Assembly: GCA_934668515.1 (NCBI GenBank) | Contig: CAKUNS010000003.1 | Coordinates: 1-64,000, forward strand | Direction: 5' to 3' | DNA length: 64,000 nt | Source: an uncultured Eggerthellaceae bacterium | Lineage (GTDB): Bacteria > Actinomycetota > Coriobacteriia > Coriobacteriales > Eggerthellaceae | Shown here: positions 6,103-13,666 of the stretch, in pieces | Numbering within the stretch: the first letter of the stretch is position 1 | Layout: every line of letters begins with the position of its first letter | Position numbers and translations under genes: made by a program | The notes under the pieces: generated by a model | The model's database searches: none | What the model was told of the DNA's origin: nothing | The model's input: only the letters and a program-made list of their open reading frames with translations

Positions 6103-8514
6103 TTAGTACGGCTTGTCCAGATCGGCACGGGCGAACGCATCGGCGTCAAGCCCGAAGAACTTACCCTGACGATAACGATCAAGCGCGACAAGGGCGATCA
6201 TTCCCGCGTTGTCGCCGCACGAGCGCAGCGGCGGCATGATCAGGCGCACCCCCTGTTTGCGGCACATTTCCTGATAGGCATTGCGCAGCGCCGGGTTCGC
6301 GGCGACGCCGCCGCCCAAGCAGAAGACCTCCGCATCTGTTTCCTCAAGCGCATGGCGGGCCTTTGACACCTGGACATCCACAACCGCCTGCTGGAAGCTG
6401 GCGGCGATATCGGGGATGTTCAAAGAACGACCCGCCTGCTTCTCGTTGTTGATGTGCGTGATGACAGCGGTTTTCAAGCCCGACAGCGAGAAACGAAGGT
6501 CGCCCGAATGCATCATCGCACGCGGGAAGGCGATGGCCTTGGGATCACCCATAGCGGCGTACTTCGAGATGACGGGGCCACCGGGATACCCCAGCCCCAA
6601 CGCCTTGGCAACCTTGTCGAACGCCTCGCCCACCGCATCGTCGATGGTTGTGCCAAGCGTTTCGTAGTCGCCCCAATCCTTCACATGAACAAGCATAGTG
6701 TTGCCACCCGAAACAAGGGACGCAACCATCGGCGGTTCAAGGTCGGGCGCGCCGATCTTGTTTGCGTACAGATGGCCTTCAAGATGGTTGACCCCGATAA
6801 AAGGCTTGTCAGCAGCCCATGCGGCGCCCTTGGCGAACGCAACGCCAACCACCAGTGCGCCAACCAAACCAGGCGTGAAGGTGACGGACACCGCATCGAG
6901 GTCGGTCCACGTAAGCGAATCGACGCCCAGATGCGCGGCAGCAACGTCGAAGCACTCGTCGCACACCCCGCAAATGGCCTCGATATGTTTTCGACTGGCG
7001 ATCTCGGGAACGACGCCGCCGAAACGCGAGTGGAAGTCGATCTGCGACGCGACGATATCGGCAAGAAGGTTGCCATCACCGTCGACGATAGACGCCGCCG
7101 TCTCGTCGCACGAACTTTCGATGGCGATGATCAGCGGGCGCGTGACCCTCAGGGGCGCCGCCTCATTTTCCCTATGATCCTGCATCTCCATGCCGCCGAC
7201 GTCGTGGGAAGCCACAGGGAGCGGGCCGTTCATGATGACGGCATCGACGGCGTTGTCGTAGTACCTCGTACGCACGCCCACATGCTCAAGCCCGATGGAC
7301 TCGTAAAGCGCCTGTGCGGGCTTGTTGTCTGCGCGAACCTCGAGCATGCACGACTGCGCGCCCAAATCGCGCGCGTCGGATGCCAGACGAGCGATAAGCT
7401 CGCGGGCGATACCGCGTCGGCGCCATTCGGGATCGGTGCCCACGCGAAGCACCTCTAGCACGTCGCCGGCAACCAAACCGCCAACGTATGCGACAAGCCT
7501 TGCTTCCCCGGCTTCATCGCGCGAAAAAGCAGCCCACCACAGGTAGCCTGCCGCCGAAAGCTCATCGGAAATGGTTTTCTCGGTCCACGGAGCACCCTCC
7601 ATGACCTGAGCCTCGAGCTTCGCGACGTCGGCGACATGGGCCGCGTCAAGCGGGCGGTACAGCACCTGGTCAGATTCGATATCCTGAACACCAGTCACCA
7701 GATTGCGCGGATCGTTCTTCGAAAGGCGAACGCGCTCGTTTTCCTCTGCGTCGGAAAGACGCGTGTACACCGGCAACGCGAATGCCGGGTCGTGCCTTTT
7801 TACGTCAAATGGATCGCACTCGCCCGCGCGCCACGACTCCTGCAGCGCAAGAAGCAGGCCGCAGCCCGTAACCGACCAAAGCGCCTCATCAAGAATGACA
7901 CCGCACGGCTGGAAGACGTCAGCGTACTTCGAAAGGGCGTCGCCCATGATCTGAAGCTGCGCGCCGTCAGCGGTTTCGGCAACATCATCCAAAAGCGACT
8001 CCGCAGCCACAGCGGCCTTCACCACCGAGTCGGGCTCGGTTCGGTGAGCGCCCGCATCGTCAACGAGATAGCGCACGGGATACACCTCATGGCGCATGGC
8101 GTCGGCCACAACCAGCGCACGACCGCGAATGCCCGAACCCCAGGCATTCCAAGCAATGGCGTCCAGCGTGGAAACGCCGACAAGACCCACCTTCAAAGCG
8201 GAAGCCACACCCTTTGCCGTGGCCATAGCGATGCGCACGCCCGTGAAGGAGCCAGGTCCGCGACCAACGGCCACGCATGCGATGCGATAGCGCGCGATGC
8301 CGTGCTCTTTAAGGAGAGCATCGATCTCGGGCAGCAAACGCGTGTTGGACGCGCGACGCGCCTGCACCTCGAACGTGGCCACGGTTTCGACCGAGCGTCC
8401 GTCGGGAACAAGACGGCCCACGCCGATTGCCACCACTTCATTCGCGGTATCGAAGGCGAGAACCAGATCGCGATCGGCTGATTGGTTGTTCGACATATCG
8501 ACGCTAGAATCCAT
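6103..8514 (-). CDS. tsaD: TsaB-RimI-TsaD triple fusion (t6A synthesis and GNAT acetyltransferase)
   Basis: Three proteins usually encoded separately are in one chain of about 803 residues. Residues 15-245 are TsaB (LVLAFDTANEVVAIGVG; GRGPGSFTGVRIA). Residues 280-430 are a GNAT domain like RimI, with the acetyl-CoA loop RRRGIA and the AQALYESIGLE signature. Residues 460-803 are TsaD: IESSCDETAASIV at its start, FHSRFGGVVPEIASRKH, and the metal pair in NHLEGHLYA (His577, His581). TsaD-TsaB with TsaE transfers threonylcarbamoyl to A37 of ANN-decoding tRNAs. Start: ATG at 8514 with AAAGAG nearby; 8496 is an alternative. tsaE lies upstream on the same strand. Confidence 0.93.
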   Translation of the reverse strand: MDSSVDMSNNQSADRDLVLAFDTANEVVAIGVGRLVPDGRSVETVATFEVQARRASNTRLLPEIDALLKEHGIARYRIACVAVGRGPGSFTGVRIAMATAKGVASALKVGLVGVSTLDAIAWNAWGSGIRGRALVVADAMRHEVYPVRYLVDDAGAHRTEPDSVVKAAVAAESLLDDVAETADGAQLQIMGDALSKYADVFQPCGVILDEALWSVTGCGLLLALQESWRAGECDPFDVKRHDPAFALPVYTRLSDAEENERVRLSKNDPRNLVTGVQDIESDQVLYRPLDAAHVADVAKLEAQVMEGAPWTEKTISDELSAAGYLWWAAFSRDEAGEARLVAYVGGLVAGDVLEVLRVGTDPEWRRRGIARELIARLASDARDLGAQSCMLEVRADNKPAQALYESIGLEHVGVRTRYYDNAVDAVIMNGPLPVASHDVGGMEMQDHRENEAAPLRVTRPLIIAIESSCDETAASIVDGDGNLLADIVASQIDFHSRFGGVVPEIASRKHIEAICGVCDECFDVAAAHLGVDSLTWTDLDAVSVTFTPGLVGALVVGVAFAKGAAWAADKPFIGVNHLEGHLYANKIGAPDLEPPMVASLVSGGNTMLVHVKDWGDYETLGTTIDDAVGEAFDKVAKALGLGYPGGPVISKYAAMGDPKAIAFPRAMMHSGDLRFSLSGLKTAVITHINNEKQAGRSLNIPDIAASFQQAVVDVQVSKARHALEETDAEVFCLGGGVAANPALRNAYQEMCRKQGVRLIMPPLRSCGDNAGMIALVALDRYRQGKFFGLDADAFARADLDKPY

Positions 8515-8636
8515 CGAAAGCTCTTTCTGTTTATGCGTGATTGCACGACGGCGACCCAACAGGATCGCCGTGAACGTTGTTTGCGCCGATGATTATAACG
8601 CGCCTTGGCCCGCAAACCGGCCTTTGCGCAAGAAGG

Positions 8637-9110
8637 CTATTCGCCAGCCGAAAACGCTTTACCCCAGCATCGGGCCACGTCGGCCGAACGAGGACCCGTC
8701 GACTCCACCGAAACGATGCGTTTCCCCTCTTCAGGGGCGATGATGAAAACATGCAGGCAATCATCGGGAAAGGCATCGGGGAATCGCTCGCCCCATTCGA
8801 CAAGAGATACGCCGTCGCCTTCGATAAGGTCATAGAACGCGATGTCATCAAGCTGATCTTCGGTATCGAGGCGATACAGGTCGAAGTGGCACAAAGGCAC
8901 GCGGCCCTGGGGGTACGTCAGCACGATGTTGAACGTCGGGCTGACGATTGGCTCGTCGATGCCCAAAGCCTCGCCGAAACCCTGAGCGAAATGGGTTTTC
9001 CCCGCACCAAGGTCGCCGGTAAGCATGATGACGTCGCCCGGCTGCACGCACTGCGCCAAAGCAGCCGCGATGCGCTTAGTATCTTCCACGGAATTCGACT
9101 CGAACCTCAT
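8637..9110 (-). CDS. tsaE: TsaE, ATPase of the t6A tRNA-modification complex
   Basis: Walker A is seen as TGDLGAGKTHFAQG, followed by SPTFNIVLTYPQGR and HFDLYRL, all characteristic of TsaE (YjeE). It regulates and recycles the TsaB-TsaD complex by ATP hydrolysis. I start at 9110 (MRFESNSVEDT) because AAAGGGCATC is placed correctly there, while the ATG at 9125 has none. It lies between folD and the TsaB-RimI-TsaD fusion on the same strand. Confidence 0.92.
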   Translation of the reverse strand: MRFESNSVEDTKRIAAALAQCVQPGDVIMLTGDLGAGKTHFAQGFGEALGIDEPIVSPTFNIVLTYPQGRVPLCHFDLYRLDTEDQLDDIAFYDLIEGDGVSLVEWGERFPDAFPDDCLHVFIIAPEEGKRIVSVESTGPRSADVARCWGKAFSAGE

Positions 9111-9131
9111 GATGCCCTTTCGCATTTGAAA

Positions 9132-9977
9132 CTAACGTCGCTCGGCCGCGATAACGACATTGCGCAGCATGGCAACGGTCGTGACCGATCCAACGCCGCG
9201 CGGAACAGGGGTGATTGCGGAAACGATAGGCTCAACCGCATCGAAATCGGCATCGCCGCACAGGTTGCCCTGTTCGTCGAAATTGATTCCCACGTCAAGG
9301 ACGATTTGGCCGGGAGCGAACAGGTCGGCGCCGTATGCGCGGGCACGGCCCGTGGCGCACACGACGATGTCGGCATCGCTCACAGCACCGGGCAAATCCT
9401 GCGTACGCGAATGGCAAACCGTGACCGTCGCGTTGCACGCAAGCAACATGAGCGAAACCGGCTTGCCGATAACCAAGCTGCGGCCCAGAACAACGGCCTT
9501 CTTACCCTCTAGATCGATGCCGTAATGATCAAGGATGTCCATGCATGCTGCAGCCGTGCAGGGCGCGAAGCCCTCGCCAGAACCCGCGAGCAAGGTTGCA
9601 AGGGATCCGCGCGTGATGCCGTCGATATCTTTAGCAGGATCAAGCGCGTTGCAAACAGCCTGCTCATCGATACCTTCAGGGAGAGGACGGAACAGCAAGC
9701 AACCATGAATGGAATCGTCGGCGTTCACTTCCGCCACAGCCGCAAGCACGTCTTCGGTCGTTGCGGTTTCGGGGAGCAGGAACTGCTTGACGGCGATCCC
9801 GCATGCATCGGCGCGCTTCATGGCCGAGCGCTCGTACGTAAGATCATCGGGACGCTCGCCTACGCGGACGATGGCCAACGTCGGCTGCTTGCCCGATGCG
9901 GCTAACGCCTTGGCGCGCGCGGTGATGTCTGCAGCCATCGCATCGGCAACCGGCTTTCCCAGCAAAAGATCTGCCAC
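9132..9977 (-). CDS. folD: FolD-family methylene-THF dehydrogenase, cyclohydrolase residues missing
   Basis: The protein has the full FolD length (281 residues) and signatures: KDIDGIT, GRSLVIGKP in the NADP-binding domain, and the C-terminal ITPVPRGVG. However, the YVxxK motif reads YERSA (Lys to Ala52), and the VQLPLP motif reads LFRPLP (Gln to Phe96). These Lys and Gln (K56 and Q100 in human MTHFD1) are needed for the cyclohydrolase step. The substrate loop PCTPxG also reads PCTAAA. I infer a dehydrogenase that leaves the cyclohydrolase step to FchA, the next gene upstream. Start is GTG behind AGGAGGGGTCCT. Confidence 0.88.
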   Translation of the reverse strand: MADLLLGKPVADAMAADITARAKALAASGKQPTLAIVRVGERPDDLTYERSAMKRADACGIAVKQFLLPETATTEDVLAAVAEVNADDSIHGCLLFRPLPEGIDEQAVCNALDPAKDIDGITRGSLATLLAGSGEGFAPCTAAACMDILDHYGIDLEGKKAVVLGRSLVIGKPVSLMLLACNATVTVCHSRTQDLPGAVSDADIVVCATGRARAYGADLFAPGQIVLDVGINFDEQGNLCGDADFDAVEPIVSAITPVPRGVGSVTTVAMLRNVVIAAERR

Positions 9978-10004
9978 AGGACCCCTCCTATTTGATTAGC
10001 TTGA

Positions 10005-10616
10005 TCAGCTTAGATAGTCAAGCACGTAACTCTCAACGAATTCAGATTGCTGATCGATATCGGCAATCAGCGAGTCCATGCGCTGCTTGTAGATGCGCGC
10101 ACGCTGCTCGTCCTTCATGGACGAGATGTTGGCAACGACGGTCATGCGAACGCCATGGGCGGCCGCACGCGCAAACGTGGCCGCAGCGCCGATATCGGAA
10201 AGCGCACTGCGGTTGCCATTGTAGGCGAAGAACTTAGCAACCCCAAGTGCTTCGAGGATGGTCTCCATGACTTCCAGGGGAACCTCGCTGGCGCCGTAAA
10301 GCGCCTCTTGGACGGCCGCCTCACGTAAAGCGCGCTCCTCGTCGGTGCCGCGCGGCATGCGATAGGCCGCCGCCAAAGGCGCGAACGCCTCTTCATCGGC
10401 GCGCACCAGGTTAGCAAGGCGCTCGCGGATTCTCTCAAGCTGCACAAGCTTCTGACGCGCTTCTTCTTCAACGTTCCTGTAGCGTTCTTTGCCCACGGTG
10501 AGGTTTCCCACCATTGAGGTGAGGCACGTTGCAAGAACCCCCACGTATGCGCAAGCAGCGCCGCCACCCGGAGTGGGCGCGGCGCTTGCAAGCTCTTCTA
10601 TGAACTGTTTGTCCAT
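10005..10616 (-). CDS. fchA: FchA-like methenyl-THF cyclohydrolase / formiminotransferase-cyclodeaminase domain protein
   Basis: A 203-residue stand-alone cyclodeaminase-type protein with the N-terminal signature ASAAPTPGGGAACAYVG, a long helical body and the conserved NGNRSALSDIGAA segment. In purinolytic clostridia, FchA of this family hydrolyses 5,10-methenyl-THF; in other organisms the domain is the deaminase half of FTCD. The setting between fhs and a FolD lacking its cyclohydrolase residues favours the cyclohydrolase role. The ATG lies only a few bases after the fhs stop and lacks a clear ribosome site, so it is probably translationally coupled. Confidence 0.85.
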   Translation of the reverse strand: MDKQFIEELASAAPTPGGGAACAYVGVLATCLTSMVGNLTVGKERYRNVEEEARQKLVQLERIRERLANLVRADEEAFAPLAAAYRMPRGTDEERALREAAVQEALYGASEVPLEVMETILEALGVAKFFAYNGNRSALSDIGAAATFARAAAHGVRMTVVANISSMKDEQRARIYKQRMDSLIADIDQQSEFVESYVLDYLS

Positions 10617-10621
10617 TTTTC

Positions 10622-12289
10622 TTAGAACAACCCCGAAATCTTTCCCGTTTCGTCAACGTCAATGCGCATGGCAGCAGGCGACTTGCCCAAGCCCGGCATG
10701 GTCATGATGGAGCCGGTCAGAGCAACGATGAAGCCCGCGCCGGCGCTGACCTTGATGTCGCGCACGGTGATGCGGAAGCCCTTCGGCGCACCCAGTTTGG
10801 AGCCATCATCCGAGAAGCTGTACTGGGTCTTCGCCATGCAAACAGGGAGATTGCCGAAACCAAGATCCTCGAGGTGCTTCATTTCCTTTGCGACCTTCGG
10901 GTCGAAGTCGACGCCGTCAGCATGGTAGATGCGCGTGGCAATGTCCTCGATCTTCTTGGCGATGGGCTGGTCGACATCATAGGCGAACTCGAAATCGTTG
11001 GGCTGCTCGCACAGACGAACGACCTCGTCAGCAAGCTCCTGGCCGCCCTCGCCACCGCGTGCCCACACCTCGGAAAGCGCGACGTTCACGCCGAGCTCCT
11101 TGCACTTGGCCTCGACCAGGTCGAGCTCGGCCTGCGTGTCGGTGGGGAAACGATTGATAGCGACGACGCAGGGAAGCTTGTAAACCTGCGTGATGTTCTG
11201 AACATGCTGCAGAAGGTTGGGAAGACCGGCTTCAAGAGCCTCAAGATTCTCGGTGTTGAGATCTTCCTTGGCAACGCCACCATGGTTCTTAAGGGCGCGA
11301 ACGGTTGCAACTACGACAACGGCGTCCGGTTTGATGCCGGCGTAGCGGCACTTGATGTCCAAGAACTTCTCGGCACCCAGATCGGCACCGAAGCCGGCCT
11401 CAGTGATGGCGTAGTCGCCCAGAGCCATAGCCATACGCGTTGCGGTAACCGAGTTGCAGCCATGGGCGATGTTGGCGAAGGGGCCGCCGTGAATGAACGC
11501 AGGCGTGCCCTCGAGGGTCTGAACCAGATTCGGCTTCAGCGCATCCTTCAGAAGCGCGGCCATAGCGCCTTCAGCATGCAAGTCGCCGGCGGTAACGGGC
11601 CTATCGTCGCGGGTGTATGCGACAACCATGCGGGCCAAACGGGCCTTAAGGTCGTTGATGTCGGAAGCAAGGCAGAAAACGGCCATGACTTCGCTGGCAA
11701 CGGTGATGTCGAAGCCGTCCTCACGGGGAACGCCGTTTGCCTTGCCGCCCAAGCCGATGACGATCTCGCGCAGAGCGCGGTCGTTCATGTCGACGACGCG
11801 CTTCCACGTGACGCGGCGGACGTCGATGTTCAGCTCGTTGCCATTGTGAATATGGGCATCAAGCATGGCGGCCAGCAGGTTGTTCGCTGCGCTGATGGCA
11901 TGGAAGTCGCCCGTGAAGTGCAGGTTGATGTCCTCCATGGGGACGACCTGAGCGTAGCCGCCGCCAGCAGCGCCGCCCTTGATGCCGAAAACAGGACCGA
12001 GCGAAGGCTCGCGCAAAGCGATGACGGTCTTCTTGCCCTGCTTGGCAAGAGCGTCGCCCAAACCGACGGTGGTCGTGGTCTTACCCTCGCCTGCGGCAGT
12101 GGGGTTGATGGCCGTGACCAAAACCAGCTTGCCGGGCTTGGATTCCTGATCGCGAAGGTAGTTGTAGTCGACCTTTGCCTTGTACTTGCCATACATCTCG
12201 AGGTAGGAATCGGGGATACCGATCTTCTCGGCGATTTCGTCGATTCGCTTCGGGGTTGCCGCTTGGGCGATCTCGATATCAGTCAGCAC
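10622..12289 (-). CDS. fhs: Formate-tetrahydrofolate ligase
   Basis: ATP-dependent formation of 10-formyl-THF from formate and THF. The 555-residue length fits the family, and the P-loop NPTAAGEGKTTTTVGLGDAL, the LREPSLGPVFGIKGGAAGGG segment and the FTGDFHAISAANNLLAA motif are unmistakable. Start is GTG at 12289, 7 nt after AGGAG. It heads the fhs-fchA-folD cassette, which together interconverts formate and methylene-THF; glyA at about 30 kb is the other one-carbon entry point in this window. Confidence 0.97.
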   Translation of the reverse strand: MLTDIEIAQAATPKRIDEIAEKIGIPDSYLEMYGKYKAKVDYNYLRDQESKPGKLVLVTAINPTAAGEGKTTTTVGLGDALAKQGKKTVIALREPSLGPVFGIKGGAAGGGYAQVVPMEDINLHFTGDFHAISAANNLLAAMLDAHIHNGNELNIDVRRVTWKRVVDMNDRALREIVIGLGGKANGVPREDGFDITVASEVMAVFCLASDINDLKARLARMVVAYTRDDRPVTAGDLHAEGAMAALLKDALKPNLVQTLEGTPAFIHGGPFANIAHGCNSVTATRMAMALGDYAITEAGFGADLGAEKFLDIKCRYAGIKPDAVVVVATVRALKNHGGVAKEDLNTENLEALEAGLPNLLQHVQNITQVYKLPCVVAINRFPTDTQAELDLVEAKCKELGVNVALSEVWARGGEGGQELADEVVRLCEQPNDFEFAYDVDQPIAKKIEDIATRIYHADGVDFDPKVAKEMKHLEDLGFGNLPVCMAKTQYSFSDDGSKLGAPKGFRITVRDIKVSAGAGFIVALTGSIMTMPGLGKSPAAMRIDVDETGKISGLF

Positions 12290-12310
12290 GTCTGGCTCCT
12301 TTGTCCTGTT

Positions 12311-12343
12311 GGATCGGTGGGATGATCGTACCGATCCATTCTA
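12311..12343 (-). promoter_or_regulatory. fhs promoter -10 and overlapping inverted repeat
   Basis: TAGAAT (minus strand, 12338-12343) is a good -10; no strong -35 is seen. Directly downstream, GGATCGGT / ACCGATCC (12311-12318 and 12330-12337) form a perfect 8-bp inverted repeat around an 11-nt spacer, at the expected transcription start. This position suits a repressor operator or a 5'-end RNA hairpin. Confidence 0.45.
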
Positions 12344-12413
12344 CCCGCCTCCAAAGTTCGCGCGAGCCTCTTCCTGGCGAAAGAAGTCGATCTCACGCCA
12401 ACGGCATATGCCC

Positions 12414-12452
12414 GAAAACAAAGAGCTGCCGCGCCAACCAACGCAGCAGCTC
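12414..12452 (-). terminator. Terminator after ychF
   Basis: On the minus strand GAGCTGCTGCG pairs with CGCGGCAGCTC (10 of 11, plus one wobble) around an 8-nt loop, followed by TTTGTTTTC. It ends ychF transcription before the fhs promoter. Confidence 0.75.
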
Positions 12453-12513
12453 AAACGTTCAAATCATTAGCCCGAAACCCCAGTTAGAAAGCTCGGAATC
12501 GCTCAGATCAAGA

Positions 12514-13578
12514 TTACACGTTGAACTTGAAGTGCATGACATCGCCGTCCTGCACGACGTATTCCTTGCCTTCCTGGCGAAGCTTGCCCGCATCGCGGCA
12601 GCCCTTCTCGCCACCCAAAGAAACGTAATCCTCAAACGACGCCGTCTCGGCCTTGATGAAGCCGCGCTCGAAGTCGGAATGGATGACGCCGGCGGCCTGC
12701 GGGGCCTTCGCGCCGATGGGGATGGTCCACGCCTTCGTTTCTTTCTCGCCCGACGTGAAGTAGGACTGCAGGCCAAGCAGGTGGTACGCCTCGCGCGCAA
12801 GGCGAGCCAAGCCGCTTTCCTTCAAGCCAAGCTCCTCGAGGAACATCTGGGCCTCTTCCTCGTCAAGCTCGGCCAGGTCGGCCTCGACCTTGGCGCTGAT
12901 GGGCACGGGGGTGCACCCGTCGATCTCGGCGAAATCAGCATTCACCTGGTCTTCGTCGACGTTGGCCACGTACAGGATGGGCTTCACGGTGAGCAGGTGC
13001 AAATCGTACAGAGCGTCCAGCTCGTCCTGCGAAAGGCCGAGCGTGCGAACGCGATGACCCTCGTTCAAGCCGTCGTATGCCTTTTTAGCGGCCTCGAACT
13101 TGGCTGCGGCAGCCTTGTCGCGACGGGCGTCCTTCTCAAGGCGGGGCAGCGCCTTCTCGATGGTGCCCATGTCGGCAAGAATCAGCTCGGTCTTGATGGT
13201 CTCGACGTCGCTGGACGGGTTCACGCGACCATCAACATGCACGACGTCGGGGTCGTTGAAGTAGCGGACGACCTCGCAGATGGCGTCGGTCTCACGGATG
13301 TTGGCCAAAAACTGGTTGCCCAGGCCTTCGCCCTTGGATGCACCGGCAACCAAGCCGGCGATGTCGACGAACTCGACCGTGGCGGGCACGATCTGCTGCG
13401 GATGATCGATCTTCGCAAGCTCGTCAAGACGCTTGTCGGGAACGGGAACGACGCCCACATTGGGCTCGATGGTTGCGAACGGGTAGTTCGCCGCAAGAGC
13501 GTTGTTGTTCGTCAGCGCGTTGAACAGAGTGGACTTACCGACGTTCGGAAGGCCGACGATGCCTATCGAAAGGGCCAT
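12514..13578 (-). CDS. ychF: YchF/OLA1 family ATPase
   Basis: A TRAFAC-class P-loop protein that binds ATP in preference to GTP and associates with ribosomes. Seen: Walker A GLPNVGKSTLFNAL, the G3-like DIAGLVAGASKGEGLGN, NVDEDQ in place of a standard NKxD, and the C-terminal TGS domain ending HSDFERGFIKAET and VQDGDVMHFKF. Length (354) is normal. AGAGGAGCATC precedes the ATG. It appears to be a single-gene transcript with its own terminator. Confidence 0.96.
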   Translation of the reverse strand: MALSIGIVGLPNVGKSTLFNALTNNNALAANYPFATIEPNVGVVPVPDKRLDELAKIDHPQQIVPATVEFVDIAGLVAGASKGEGLGNQFLANIRETDAICEVVRYFNDPDVVHVDGRVNPSSDVETIKTELILADMGTIEKALPRLEKDARRDKAAAAKFEAAKKAYDGLNEGHRVRTLGLSQDELDALYDLHLLTVKPILYVANVDEDQVNADFAEIDGCTPVPISAKVEADLAELDEEEAQMFLEELGLKESGLARLAREAYHLLGLQSYFTSGEKETKAWTIPIGAKAPQAAGVIHSDFERGFIKAETASFEDYVSLGGEKGCRDAGKLRQEGKEYVVQDGDVMHFKFNV

Positions 13579-13666
13579 GATGCTCCTCTTCGTTGTTTCA
13601 TTAAAATTCAGTCGCGCCCTATCCTACCACTTCATGCAGATGGGACAGGACGCGCAAGCGTGCTGG

